DNA from: Gemmobacter sp.
GTDB taxonomy: Bacteria; Pseudomonadota; Alphaproteobacteria; Rhodobacterales; Rhodobacteraceae
NCBI RefSeq assembly: GCF_034676705.1
Contig: NZ_JAUCBS010000013.1
Location: 880,501-944,500 of the forward strand
Direction: 5' to 3'
Length of the DNA stretch: 64,000 nucleotides
Shown here: positions 32,319 through 41,592 of the stretch, piece after piece
How the letters are laid out: each line of letters opens with the position of its first letter
How positions within the stretch are numbered: position 1 is the first letter of the stretch
Translations under genes and position numbers: made by a program
The notes under the pieces: generated by a model
Told to the model about the DNA's origin: nothing
What the model saw: the letters and a program-made list of their open reading frames with translations, nothing else
The model's database searches: none

Positions 32319-33143
32319 TCAATCCCGCAGCAGCTCGTTGATCGAGGTCTTGGAGCGGGTCTGCGCATCGACCCGTTTCACGATCACCGCGCAGTAGAGG
32401 TTCACGCCGTTCTTCGACGGCAGCGACCCCGCGACGACGACGGAACCGGCCGGAACCTCGCCATACATCACTTCGCCGGTTTCGCGGTCGACGATCTTGG
32501 TCGACTTGCCGATGAACACGCCCATGCCCAGCACGCTGCCTTCGCGCACGATGCAGCCTTCGACCACCTCGGACCGGGCGCCGATGAAGCAGTTGTCCTC
32601 GATGATCGTGGGGCCGGCCTGCATGGGTTCCAGCACCCCGCCGATGCCGACGCCGCCCGACAGGTGGACGTTCTTGCCGATCTGGGCGCAGCTGCCCACG
32701 GTGGCCCAGGTATCCACCATCGTGCCCGAATCGACATAGGCGCCCAGGTTCACGAAGGACGGCATCAGCACCACGCCGGGCGCGATATAGGCCGAGCGGC
32801 GCACCACCGCGTTCGGCACCGCGCGAAAGCCGGCCGCGCGCCACTGGTTGTCACCCCAGCCGGCGAACTTGCTGTCGACCTTGTCCCACCAGCCGCCACC
32901 CTGCGGGCCGCCGGATTGCAGTTCCATGTCCTTGATGCGGAAGCCCAGCAGAACCGCCTTTTTCGCCCACTGCTTCACATGCCAGTCGGCGCCCCGCTTT
33001 TCCGCCACGCGCAGCGTGCCGGCATCCAGTGCCGACAGCGTATCCTCGATGGCGTCGCGGGTTTCGCCGCGGGTGGCGGGGGTGATCGTGTCGCGGGTTT
33101 CCCACGCGGCTTCGATGGCGGCTTCAAGGGCGGCGTTGGACAT
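32319..33143 (-). CDS. dapD: 2,3,4,5-tetrahydropyridine-2,6-dicarboxylate N-succinyltransferase
   Basis: 274 residues, the family length. It succinylates tetrahydrodipicolinate in the lysine/diaminopimelate pathway. A left-handed beta-helix of hexapeptide repeats covers the second half: RRSAYIAPGVVLMPSFVNLGAYVDSGTMVDTWATVGSCAQIGKNVHLSGGVGIGGVLEP is diagnostic. It acts just before the aminotransferase and DapE steps. Confidence 0.97.
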   Translation of the reverse strand: MSNAALEAAIEAAWETRDTITPATRGETRDAIEDTLSALDAGTLRVAEKRGADWHVKQWAKKAVLLGFRIKDMELQSGGPQGGGWWDKVDSKFAGWGDNQWRAAGFRAVPNAVVRRSAYIAPGVVLMPSFVNLGAYVDSGTMVDTWATVGSCAQIGKNVHLSGGVGIGGVLEPMQAGPTIIEDNCFIGARSEVVEGCIVREGSVLGMGVFIGKSTKIVDRETGEVMYGEVPAGSVVVAGSLPSKNGVNLYCAVIVKRVDAQTRSKTSINELLRD

Positions 33144-33208
33144 TCGGGCCTCGTCTCGCTGAAGGGTCGGGTCCGGCTATAGGGCGTGGGCCGGGCCTGT
33201 GCAATCCG

Positions 33209-33264
33209 CGCCTTGCGCGCGGGCATGGAAAGCGTGGCCCACGCCTTGCGCGCGGGCATGGAAA
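33209..33264 (+). repeat. Short tandem repeat, 33-bp period
   Basis: CGCCTTGCGCGCGGGCATGG followed by AAA occurs at 33209 and again at 33242. It lies in the divergent region between dapD and the LOG gene. Each copy contains an ATG that could start a short leader frame, but no conserved peptide results. Confidence 0.7.
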
Positions 33265-33314
33265 CCGGCGCCCGGATGTGGCACCTGTGGGCCCCCAGGC
33301 GAAAGGATACCCCC

Positions 33315-34139
33315 ATGACCGACGACAGCCGCAGCCATTCCTTTCGCGACAGCGTGCAGGATATCGAGGCCGCCGTCCGCGTGCCCGATACGCCCCAGAC
33401 CCGCGCGCCGGCCTATCGGCTGGCCTTCACCGATGCCGATTTCATGACGCGCGAGGAATTGCGCCCCGTCCGGCTGCAACTGGAATTGCTGAAACCCCAG
33501 ATCGTGATGGACGAACGCGGCATTCAAAGCACCATCGTGCTGTTCGGCGGCGCCCGCATTCCGGCGCCCGACCGGATCGAGACGGCGCGCACCCCCGCGC
33601 TGGCCGAACTGTCGAAATACTACGACGAGGCGCGCCGCTTTGCCCGGCTGATGACCGAACGCAGCATGGCCAGCTACGGGCGCGAGAACGTGATTGCCAC
33701 CGGCGGCGGCCCCGGCGTGATGGAGGCCGGCAACCGCGGCGCGCATGAGGCGGGGGGCCAGTCGATTGGCCTGAACATCGTGCTGCCGCATGAACAGGCG
33801 CCCAATGCCTATGTGACGCCGGATCTGTGCTTCAACTTCCACTATTTCGCGATCCGCAAGATGCATTTCCTGATGCGGGCCAAGGCGGTCTGCGTGTTCC
33901 CCGGCGGGTTCGGCACGCTGGACGAGATGTTCGAGGCGCTGACCCTGATCCAGACCGGCCGGATGAAGCGGGTGCCCTTCCTGCTGTTCGGCCAGGCGTT
34001 CTGGGAAAACATCATCAACTGGCAGGCGCTGGCCGAGGCCGGAACGATTTCTGCCGACGATCTGGATCTGTTCCGCTATGTGGAAACGGCGGAGGAGGCG
34101 GTGGGCGTGATTGATGCGTGGCGGGTGCCCGGGTGTTGA
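33315..34139 (+). CDS. LOG family protein (TIGR00730 Rossmann fold)
   Basis: 274 residues from the ATG at 33315; upstream codons in frame cover the tandem repeat and are rejected. LOG proteins release free bases from nucleoside 5'-monophosphates (cytokinin-activating in plants). Both signatures are present: GGGPGVMEAGNRGA and PGGFGTLDEMFEALT, with IVLFGGARIP at the start of the fold. An N-terminal extension of about 60 residues puts it in the longer proteobacterial subgroup. Its physiological substrate in bacteria is uncertain. Confidence 0.9.
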   Translation: MTDDSRSHSFRDSVQDIEAAVRVPDTPQTRAPAYRLAFTDADFMTREELRPVRLQLELLKPQIVMDERGIQSTIVLFGGARIPAPDRIETARTPALAELSKYYDEARRFARLMTERSMASYGRENVIATGGGPGVMEAGNRGAHEAGGQSIGLNIVLPHEQAPNAYVTPDLCFNFHYFAIRKMHFLMRAKAVCVFPGGFGTLDEMFEALTLIQTGRMKRVPFLLFGQAFWENIINWQALAEAGTISADDLDLFRYVETAEEAVGVIDAWRVPGC

Positions 34140-34169
34140 AGGGGGGCGAGTGGGCTGCGGAACGTGCCA

Positions 34170-35345
34170 TCAGCTGGCAAGGGCCGCCCTGTACGCCGAA
34201 ATCTTGCTTGCGATAAGGTGGCCGGTCTGAAAGTTGGCGCGCGCCGTTTCCAAACAGAACAGGGCGCCGTCAAGATCGCCCGTTGCCTCTAGCCGCAGCC
34301 CCTCGGCCCGCCATGCATCGAGACCCAGCGATGGCGCGATGCCTTGCAGAAACTCTCTGGCTTCGGTCGTGTAGAACAGGGCGGGCGGGCCTTCGGCGAG
34401 GATCATGCCAAGGCCCCGTTCGTGGTGTCCCATGGCCATCAGGGTCGCGGCAAGCTGGTAGCGTCGTTCTGCCGAAGTGGCCAACCGCATGGCTTGTGCG
34501 ATGAATGTTTCCGAAGGCGAATGGCGCAGGCTATTCAGGATCGTGGGGTATGGCAGCGCCTGTTCCAGCTGGTCGATGCCCAAGCGATGCAGCAAAATCG
34601 TGCGATCGGCATCGCTGCCATCCAGGAAACGGTATTCCAGGGTTTCCTTCAAAGCAGCTTCCAGGGGGGCCAAGGCAAGATCGTGGTGTCCGCTAAAGGA
34701 GGCCGCGATCTCGGACAGCAAGCGGCGCAGGCCATAAACCCGGTTGACGATCTTGCCTGGGTGGTGGCCGCCGCCATGTACATGCAAATGGCTGGTTTGC
34801 GTATGCTGCTGGATCGCCTGTGCATGGGCGGTATCACGTGGATTGTGGGGATCAAAGATCACCAGACCGCGCATCTGTTTGCAGGATCCGTTCAAAATTC
34901 GATCATGCCGAAAGTGGGGAACGCAGTCTGCCCAGCGGGGATCCTTGATGGCGCGCATGAAGTTCGCCGCAAGTGATGCTTGCGGTGCGACAGCCAGAAC
35001 GAAATCGGCCTTGCATTCGGGGGCAAGAGCGATGGCTGCATGGCCACCCATGCTGCTGCCGTAAGAGATCAGAACATCGGAGTCCCTGCAAAATTGCGTG
35101 ACTGCTGCCAGCACGTCGTCAATCTCGGCCCCTTGAAACCAGTCGTTGCGCGTGGACTCAACGCGCAGGCTATTCAAGCCGCTGCGGCTGGCGAAATCCT
35201 GAGGTTCGTAGCCGGGAAACGGGGTATCGCGTGTTGGGGAGCATTCAGTCCGCAAATACGGCCACGACAGAACAGTGACGCCTGTGGGCTGTTCGGGGCG
35301 TGCCAATGTCAGGCGATAACGATTGTTCTCGATCAAGATCGTCAT
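34170..35345 (-). CDS. Alpha/beta-hydrolase-like protein with TPR-like C-terminus
   Basis: 391 residues from the ATG at 35345. The N-terminal half looks like an alpha/beta hydrolase: nucleophile elbow ISYGSSMGGHAA with Ser98, then FDPHNPRD (Asp165 candidate) and HVHGGGHHPGK (His190 or His194). The C-terminal half is helical with TPR-like helices (AERRYQLAATLMAMGHHERGLGMILAEGP; LEATGDLDGALFCLETARANFQTGHLIASK). The DNA is visibly less GC-rich and its codon use more mixed than its neighbours, suggesting transfer. Family and substrate are not recognised; it stands alone and is convergent with the LOG gene. Confidence 0.75.
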   Translation of the reverse strand: MTILIENNRYRLTLARPEQPTGVTVLSWPYLRTECSPTRDTPFPGYEPQDFASRSGLNSLRVESTRNDWFQGAEIDDVLAAVTQFCRDSDVLISYGSSMGGHAAIALAPECKADFVLAVAPQASLAANFMRAIKDPRWADCVPHFRHDRILNGSCKQMRGLVIFDPHNPRDTAHAQAIQQHTQTSHLHVHGGGHHPGKIVNRVYGLRRLLSEIAASFSGHHDLALAPLEAALKETLEYRFLDGSDADRTILLHRLGIDQLEQALPYPTILNSLRHSPSETFIAQAMRLATSAERRYQLAATLMAMGHHERGLGMILAEGPPALFYTTEAREFLQGIAPSLGLDAWRAEGLRLEATGDLDGALFCLETARANFQTGHLIASKISAYRAALAS

Positions 35346-35414
35346 TTGTTCGTGCGCTCGCAACGGCCGCGATGAAGCTGCAATTCCATGGCTTGGTGGG
35401 TAACGGGACGCCCC

Positions 35415-35837
35415 CTACGCCCGCTGATGCCGCGCCCTTGCCCCCTGCTCGATGGCCGCGGCGTGCAGGCGGCTGACGTTCAGTTCGTGCCGGATCTCCT
35501 CCAGCATCCGCAACTCGGGCTGGCGCAGTGTCCCGTCTGCGGCGGCGACGTCGCAGGCCAGGGCATAGGCGGTTTCGAACAGCCGTTCGGGCAGGGCGTC
35601 GCGCACCAGGCCGAACAGGGCGTCCAGGCCGTCTTCCTCCTCCAGCAGGTCAAAGACGGTGTTGGCGACGGTGCGCATGCGGTCGGCGTCGTAGTCGGCA
35701 AAGACGGGAAGGTGATTCACGATGCGCTGGATGGCGACCAGTTCGGCGGTGCGCATCAGCTCATCCGAGGCGGAAACCGCGATCATCACCGCGACCAGCG
35801 CGTCCTGGGGCGACATCGAGGGGGTATCGGCAGACAT
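35415..35837 (-). CDS. TerB-family (tellurite-resistance-like) protein
   Basis: 140 residues from the ATG at 35837. An all-helical TerB-like domain: SPQDALVAVMIAVSASDELMRTAELVAIQRIVNHLP, then ALACDVAAADGTLRQPELRMLEEIRHELNV, with the paired acidic positions (SDE, ADGT) seen in metal-binding TerB proteins. The role is unproven. It is divergent from lysS with about 115 bp between. Confidence 0.85.
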   Translation of the reverse strand: MSADTPSMSPQDALVAVMIAVSASDELMRTAELVAIQRIVNHLPVFADYDADRMRTVANTVFDLLEEEDGLDALFGLVRDALPERLFETAYALACDVAAADGTLRQPELRMLEEIRHELNVSRLHAAAIEQGARARHQRA

Positions 35838-35951
35838 GGCGGCTCCTGCAAGGCGTTTCGCGGTGCAGATTATTGACCTGCGCCGCCCCCGGCAATAGAG
35901 GGCGGGGGCTGCGCGGGCACGGGGCCTGCGCACCGTATGAGGGATGCGCCG

Positions 35952-37532
35952 ATGTCTGCCCTGCGTGACGCCGCGATGAAATCGAAAGCCTGGCCGTTCG
36001 AAGAGGCGCGCCGCATCCTCAAACGCTATGAAAAGAAGCCGCCGGCCAAGGGGCATGTGCTGTTCGAAACCGGCTACGGCCCCAGCGGCCTGCCGCATAT
36101 CGGCACTTTTGGCGAGGTGGCGCGCACGACGATGATCCGCCGGGCGTTCCAGCTGATCAGCGACATTCCGACGCGGCTGGTGTGTTTCTCGGACGACCTC
36201 GACGGCATGCGCAAGGTGCCCGACAATGTGCCGCAGCAGGACATGCTGCGCGACAACCTGCAACGCCCGCTGACCAGCGTGCCCGACCCGTTCGGCGATT
36301 ACGAAAGCTTCGGCCACCACAACAACGCCATGCTGCGCCGGTTCCTAGATACCTTCGGGTTCGAATACGAATTCATCAGCGCGACCGACTTTTACCGCTC
36401 GGGCCAGTTCGACGCGGTGCTGCTGCGCGCGGCGGAACGCTATGATGCGATCATGGAGGTGATGCTGGCATCCTTGCGTGAAGAACGCCAGCAAAGCTAC
36501 AGCTGCTTCCTGCCGATCCACCCGGAAACCGGCCGGGTGCTGTATGTGCCGATGAAAGAGGTGAATGCCAAGGACGGCACCATCACCTTTGACGATGACA
36601 CGGGCCGCGAATGGACGCTGCCGGTGACGGGCGGCAATGTAAAGCTGCAATGGAAGCCCGATTTCGGCGCCCGCTGGGCGGCGCTGGATGTGGACTTTGA
36701 AATGTATGGCAAGGACCATTCCACCAATACCCCGATCTATGACCGGATCTGCGAGATATTGGGGGGCAAGAAGCCGGAGCATTTCACCTATGAATTGTTC
36801 CTGGATGAAAACGGCGAAAAGATTTCCAAGTCGAAAGGCAACGGGCTGACCATCGACGAATGGCTGACCTATGCCTCGACCGAAAGCCTGTCGTATTTCA
36901 TGTATCTCAAGCCGAAAACCGCCAAGCGGATGCATTTCGACGTGATCCCCAAGGCGGTGGACGAATACCACCAGCAATTGCGCGCCTATGCGGAAACCAA
37001 TGACCCCGACAAGCAGGTGAACAACCCGGTCTGGCATATTCATTCCGGCCATCCGCCGAAATCGGACATGGTTGTGCCGTTCTCGATGCTGCTGAACCTG
37101 GCCTCGGTGGCGGGGGCGACGGATGCCAGGGGGCTGTGGGGGTTCATCCGGCGCTATGCCCCCGAGGCCAGCCCGGAAACCAATCCGCAGCTGGATCAGG
37201 CGGCCGGATTCGCCGTGCGCTATTACGCCGATTTCGTGGCGCCCAAGCGGGTGTTCCGCCTGCCGACCGATCAGGAGCGGGCGGCGATGGAGGATCTGTC
37301 GGCGCGGCTGGCCGCCTGGGACGGCGGGCTGAACGACGAGGCCTTGCAGTCGATGACCTTTGCCGTGGGCAAGGACCATGGGTTCGAAAACCTGCGCGAC
37401 TGGTTCAAGGCGCTTTACGAGGTGCTGCTGGGCGCCAGCGACGGGCCGCGCTTCGGCGGGTTCATCGCGCTTTACGGCATTGCGGAAACCCGGGCGCTGC
37501 TGGCGAAGGGATTGGCCGGCGATCTGGTGTGA
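35952..37532 (+). CDS. lysS: Lysyl-tRNA synthetase, class I
   Basis: 526 residues from the ATG at 35952 (an ATG at 35937 is possible). It charges tRNA-Lys. It has the class I Rossmann signatures PSGLPHIGTFGE (HIGH-type) and EKISKSKGNG (KMSKS-type), so it belongs to the archaeal-style class I enzyme found in alphaproteobacteria and spirochaetes, unrelated to E. coli LysS. FEMYGKDHSTNTPIYDRI and FMYLKPKTAKRMHFDVIPKAVDEY are also typical. Confidence 0.95.
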   Translation: MSALRDAAMKSKAWPFEEARRILKRYEKKPPAKGHVLFETGYGPSGLPHIGTFGEVARTTMIRRAFQLISDIPTRLVCFSDDLDGMRKVPDNVPQQDMLRDNLQRPLTSVPDPFGDYESFGHHNNAMLRRFLDTFGFEYEFISATDFYRSGQFDAVLLRAAERYDAIMEVMLASLREERQQSYSCFLPIHPETGRVLYVPMKEVNAKDGTITFDDDTGREWTLPVTGGNVKLQWKPDFGARWAALDVDFEMYGKDHSTNTPIYDRICEILGGKKPEHFTYELFLDENGEKISKSKGNGLTIDEWLTYASTESLSYFMYLKPKTAKRMHFDVIPKAVDEYHQQLRAYAETNDPDKQVNNPVWHIHSGHPPKSDMVVPFSMLLNLASVAGATDARGLWGFIRRYAPEASPETNPQLDQAAGFAVRYYADFVAPKRVFRLPTDQERAAMEDLSARLAAWDGGLNDEALQSMTFAVGKDHGFENLRDWFKALYEVLLGASDGPRFGGFIALYGIAETRALLAKGLAGDLV

Positions 37533-37572
37533 CGGGCAGACCGGGGAGGGCCGTCTGCCCTCCCCGAACCCC

Positions 37573-37667
37573 TCCCGAGGGTATTTTGAAAAGGCAAGGT
37601 AGCGGGCGGCCGGTCTTTGATCTTTGACCGCTGTGTTTCGCTCTGATCCAAATATCCCCGCCGGAGG
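37573..37667. repeat. Dispersed intergenic repeat, copy E (two facing second halves)
   Basis: GAGGGTATTTTGAAAAGGC (plus strand, from 37575) faces a minus-strand copy whose reverse complement reads CCTCCGGCGGGGATATTTGG and continues ATCAGAGCGAAA. The latter matches copy A near 6.87 kb closely. It lies between lysS and the M3 peptidase gene. Confidence 0.65.
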
Positions 37668-37752
37668 CATCCGAGGGTGGTCACAACTGCGCGGCTGGGG
37701 GGTTTCAAGCCGGCCACCAAGAGCCTAGGTTTCCGGCAAAGGAGACCTGCTG

Positions 37753-39774
37753 ATGACCAATCCGCTGCTGGCGCCGTCGCGCGCGCCCTTTGATCTGCCG
37801 CCCTTTGCCGAGATCCGGGACGAGGATTTCGCGCCTGCCTTCGATGCGGCGCTGGCCGAGGCGCGCGCGAATATCGCGGCGATCGCCGGCAACCCCGAGC
37901 CTGCAAGCTTTGCCAATACCATCGCGGCGATGGAAACCGCCGAAGACGCGCTGGATCATGTGTCATCGGTGTTCTTCAACCTGGTGGGGGCCGACAGCAC
38001 CCCCGCGCGCGAGGCGTTGCAGCGCGATCTGGCGCCGAAACTGGCGGCCTGGGGCAGCGAAAAGGTGCTGAACCCCGCCCTGTTCGCCCGGGTCGAGGCG
38101 GTGTGGCAGGCGCGCGACGGGCTGGAACTGGACCCCGAACAGGCGCGTCTGCTGGATCTGACGCGGCGTGGTTTCGTGCGGGCGGGTGCCGCGCTGGCGC
38201 CCGATCAGGCCGGGCGCATGAAGGTGCTGAACGAACGCGCCGCCGTGCTGGGCACGCAATTCGCGCAGAACCTGCTGGCGGATGAGCGCGACTGGTTCAT
38301 GGACCTGACCGAGGCCGACCTTGAGGGTCTGCCCGATTTCGTCAAGACCGCCGCCCGCGATGCCGGGGCAGAGCGGGGGCGGCCGGGCCCGGTGATCACG
38401 CTGGGGCGGTCGCTGATCGTGCCGTTCCTGCAATTCTCGCCCCGCCGCGACCTGCGCGAACGGGCGTTCCGGGCCTGGGTAGCACGGGGCGAAAACGGCG
38501 GCGCAACCGACAACCGCGGCGTCGCGACTGAAACGCTGGCGATCCGGCATGAACGGGCGCAGTTGCTGGGCTACCCCGATTTCGCCGCCTACAAGCTGGA
38601 AACCGAGATGGCGCGCGATCCGGGCAAGGTGCGCGACCTGCTGATGCGGGTCTGGGCGCCGGCCCGGGCGCGGGCAGGGGCGGATGCGGCGGTGCTGACG
38701 GCGATGATGCATGCCGACGGGATCAATGGCGATCTGGAGCCCTGGGACTGGCGCTATTATTCCGAACAGCGCCGCAAGGCCGAACATGATCTGGATGAGG
38801 CGGCGCTGAAGCCCTATCTGTCGCTGGAGGCGATGATTGCGGCGGCGTTCGATTGTGCCAACCGCCTGTTCGGGCTGGAGTTCCGGGCGCTGGAGGTGCC
38901 GCTCTATCACCCCGATGCCCGGGCGTGGGAGGTGACGAAGGACGGCGCGCATGTTGCGGTGTTCATCGGCGACTATTTCGCGCGGCCGTCCAAGCGGTCG
39001 GGGGCCTGGATGTCGTCGTTCCGGGGGCAGCGCAAGTTTGGCGGGGCCGAGCGGCCGGTGATCGTGAACGTGTGCAACTTCGTCAAGGGCACCCCGGCGC
39101 TGTTGTCCTGGGATGATGCGCGCACGCTGTTCCACGAATTCGGCCATGCACTGCACGGGATGCTGTCGGATGTGACCTATGGGTCGCTGTCGGGCACCAA
39201 TGTGGCGCGCGATTTCGTGGAACTGCCCAGCCAGCTTTACGAACACTGGCTGTCGGTGCCGCAGGTGCTGGAGGCCCACGCCCGCCACTGGCAGACCGGC
39301 GCGGCGATGCCGGCCGATCTGCGCGAACGGCTGCTGGCGGCGCAGACCTATGACCAGGGCTTTGCCACGGTGGAATATGTTGCCTCGGCGCTGGTGGACA
39401 TGGCGTTCCACGAAGGGGCGCCGCCGGCCGATCCGATGGCAAGACAGGCCGAGGTGCTGGCGGGCCTTGGCATGCCCCGCGCCATCGTGATGCGCCATGC
39501 GACGCCGCATTTCGGGCATGTGTTTTCGGGCGGCGGCTATGCGGCGGGCTATTACAGCTACATGTGGTCCGAGGTGATGGACGCCGACGCCTTCGAGGCG
39601 TTCGAGGAAGCGGGCGGTGCCTTTGACGCCGGGACGGCGGCCAGGCTGCATGACTTCATCCTGTCGAAAGGCGGATCGGTCGAGGCGGACCGGCTGTATC
39701 TGGCCTTCCGGGGCCGGATGCCCGGGCCCGAGGCGCTGTTGAAGGGCCGGGGACTGCTGGAGGTGGCGGCGTGA
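37753..39774 (+). CDS. M3-family zinc oligopeptidase (Dcp / oligopeptidase A-like)
   Basis: 673 residues. Cytosolic metallopeptidase degrading short peptides. The zinc site is HEFGHALHG (His461, Glu462, His465), with the third ligand Glu expected in the following SGTNVARDFVELPSQLYEHW (FVELPSQ). The N-terminus is MTNPLLAPSRAPFDLPPFAEI, and DLEPWDWRYYSEQRRKAEHDLDEAALKPYL is typical of peptidyl-dipeptidase Dcp. The stop overlaps the next gene's GTG start. Confidence 0.94.
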   Translation: MTNPLLAPSRAPFDLPPFAEIRDEDFAPAFDAALAEARANIAAIAGNPEPASFANTIAAMETAEDALDHVSSVFFNLVGADSTPAREALQRDLAPKLAAWGSEKVLNPALFARVEAVWQARDGLELDPEQARLLDLTRRGFVRAGAALAPDQAGRMKVLNERAAVLGTQFAQNLLADERDWFMDLTEADLEGLPDFVKTAARDAGAERGRPGPVITLGRSLIVPFLQFSPRRDLRERAFRAWVARGENGGATDNRGVATETLAIRHERAQLLGYPDFAAYKLETEMARDPGKVRDLLMRVWAPARARAGADAAVLTAMMHADGINGDLEPWDWRYYSEQRRKAEHDLDEAALKPYLSLEAMIAAAFDCANRLFGLEFRALEVPLYHPDARAWEVTKDGAHVAVFIGDYFARPSKRSGAWMSSFRGQRKFGGAERPVIVNVCNFVKGTPALLSWDDARTLFHEFGHALHGMLSDVTYGSLSGTNVARDFVELPSQLYEHWLSVPQVLEAHARHWQTGAAMPADLRERLLAAQTYDQGFATVEYVASALVDMAFHEGAPPADPMARQAEVLAGLGMPRAIVMRHATPHFGHVFSGGGYAAGYYSYMWSEVMDADAFEAFEEAGGAFDAGTAARLHDFILSKGGSVEADRLYLAFRGRMPGPEALLKGRGLLEVAA

Positions 39775-40751
39775 AACTTTCCGTCCTTGATCTGGCGCCG
39801 GTGCCCGATGGCAGCAGCTTTGCCGATGCGCTGCGGAATTCCGCCGATCTGGCGCAGCATGCCGAGGCGCTTGGGTATGAACGTTACTGGCTGGCCGAAC
39901 ATCACAACATGCCGGGCATTGCCAGTGCCGCGACGCCGCTGGTGATCCAGCATGTCGCGGCGGCGACGCGGACGATCCGGGTGGGGGCGGGGGGGATAAT
40001 GCTGCCCAACCATGCGCCGCTGGTGGTGGCGGAACAGTTCGGCACGCTGGCCACGCTGTTTCCCGGCCGCATCGACCTGGGCCTGGGCCGGGCGCCCGGC
40101 ACCGACCAGCCGACCATGCGCGCGCTGCGGCGCTACATGGCGGGGGCCGAGACCTTTCCCGACGATGTGGTGGAACTGCTGGGGTTCCTGGGCGATGCGA
40201 CCGATGGGCAGGTCCATGCCTTTCCGGGGCAGGGCACGCATGTGCCGGTGTGGATTCTGGGGTCATCGACCTTTGGCGCGCAGCTGGCGGCCTATCTGGG
40301 CCTGCCCTATGCCTTTGCCAGCCATTTCGCGCCCGATTTCCTGCATCAGGCGGCGGCGACCTATCGGGCGCAGTTCCGGCCGTCGGCCTGGCTGGACAAG
40401 CCCTATTTCATGATGGGCATGGGCTGTTTCGCCGCCGAGACGGACGAGGAGGCGCGGTTCCTGCGCACCTCCATGCAGCAGACCTTTGCCAATCTGCGGC
40501 TGGGGCGGCCGGGCAAGCTGCAACCGCCGGTGCGGGATTACGAGACGCGGTTTGCGCCCTCGGTCCGGGCGGGGGTGGACCATGCGCTGTCCTGTTCGGC
40601 GACCGGCGGGCCGGAAACCTTGCGGGCCGAGTTCCTGCGGGTGACGGCGGATTTGCACCCCGACGAGGTGATCCTGGCCACGCAGGTCTTTGACCATGCG
40701 GCGCGCAAGCGCAGCTACGCGATTGCCGCCGAGGTGTTGCGCGGGCTGTAA
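39771..40751 (+). CDS. LLM-class flavin-dependent oxidoreductase (MsnO8/YhbW-like)
   Basis: 326 residues with a GTG start overlapping the peptidase stop (GTGA). Luciferase-like TIM barrel: LAQHAEALGYERYWLAEHHNMPGIASAATPLVIQHVAAATRTIRVGAGGIMLPNHAPLVVAEQFGTLATLFPGRIDLGLGRAPG is diagnostic. It probably uses reduced FMN; the substrate is unknown. Coupling to a peptidase gene gives no clear functional clue. Confidence 0.92.
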   Translation: MKLSVLDLAPVPDGSSFADALRNSADLAQHAEALGYERYWLAEHHNMPGIASAATPLVIQHVAAATRTIRVGAGGIMLPNHAPLVVAEQFGTLATLFPGRIDLGLGRAPGTDQPTMRALRRYMAGAETFPDDVVELLGFLGDATDGQVHAFPGQGTHVPVWILGSSTFGAQLAAYLGLPYAFASHFAPDFLHQAAATYRAQFRPSAWLDKPYFMMGMGCFAAETDEEARFLRTSMQQTFANLRLGRPGKLQPPVRDYETRFAPSVRAGVDHALSCSATGGPETLRAEFLRVTADLHPDEVILATQVFDHAARKRSYAIAAEVLRGL

Positions 40752-40780
40752 TCGCCGGACCGGGGGGCTTTGCGCCCCCC

Positions 40781-40859
40781 GCGCCGGCTGGTTCTTGAAC
40801 CAGTGGCGCACCAGCCGACGCCCCCGCAGGATATTTGGGTCAAAGCGAAAGGGGCGCCG
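40781..40859 (+). repeat. Dispersed intergenic repeat, copy B (complete)
   Basis: First half: a dyad made of CCGGCTGGTTCTTGAACCAG and the following TGGCGCACCAGCCG. Second half: CAGGATATTTGGGTCAAAGC followed by GAAAGG. The best complete copy in the window; it lies between the convergent LLM and TetR genes and abuts the TetR stop. Confidence 0.75.
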
Positions 40860-40862
40860 GTT

Positions 40863-41489
40863 TCAGCGGCTGCGCGGCTGGGGGGCCAGCAGGCGGCGGA
40901 ACAGCGTGTCGAGGAAGGCGCCGGCCTCGTGGAACGGGTCGTGCCCGGGGCCGAGGACGGCGCGGACCTGGATATCGAAATCGGCGTAATGCTGGGTCAG
41001 GGCCCAGATCGAGAACAAGAGGTGATGCGGGGGGACGGCGGTCAGGCGGCCTTCGTCCATCCAGCCTTGCAGCACCTGCGCCTTGTCATCGACCAGCGCC
41101 TTCAGCGGGCCATCCAGCTGGGCGCCGATGCGGGGGGCGCCTTGCAGCATCTCGTTGGCGAACAGCCGGCTTTCGCGGGGCATGTCGCGGCTCATGTCCA
41201 GCTTGCGGCGGACATAGCGCAAAAGTTCGTCCATCGGGTCGCCGAAGGGGTTCAGATCGCGCAGGGGTTGCAGCCAGATGTCCAGCAGATTGTCCAGCAG
41301 TTCGGCGTGCATCGCCTCTTTCGAGGGGAAGTAGTAGAGGAGGTTGGGTTTGGACAGGCCTGCCGCCTCGGCGATCTGGTCAAGGGTGGCGCCGCGGAAT
41401 CCCTGCTGGGAAAACACGTCCAGCGCGGCGGCAAGGATCGTCTCGCGGTTCTTTTGCTGGATGCGGGTCAGGGGTTTGGCGGTGGTCAT
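40863..41489 (-). CDS. TetR-family regulator, RutR-like
   Basis: 208 residues. N-terminal TetR helix-turn-helix (AALDVFSQQGFRGATLDQIAEAAGLSKPNLLYYFPSKEAMHAELL, about 22-66). The C-terminal ligand domain resembles RutR/YcdC: SRLFANEMLQGAPRIGAQLDGPLKALVDDKAQVLQGWMDEGRL and SIWALTQHYADFDIQVRAVLG. RutR senses uracil/thymine and controls pyrimidine use; no rut or pyrimidine-catabolism gene is adjacent here, so its targets are elsewhere or it differs in ligand. Confidence 0.88.
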   Translation of the reverse strand: MTTAKPLTRIQQKNRETILAAALDVFSQQGFRGATLDQIAEAAGLSKPNLLYYFPSKEAMHAELLDNLLDIWLQPLRDLNPFGDPMDELLRYVRRKLDMSRDMPRESRLFANEMLQGAPRIGAQLDGPLKALVDDKAQVLQGWMDEGRLTAVPPHHLLFSIWALTQHYADFDIQVRAVLGPGHDPFHEAGAFLDTLFRRLLAPQPRSR

Positions 41490-41592
41490 CGGCGCGGTCC
41501 TTTCGGATCCTTGGTGAACCGCGGCGGCCCGGGGTGCAAGGCCGAATGCGACATGGCTTGCCGGGCCGGGGCCAAGGCGCTAGGGCTGGGGC

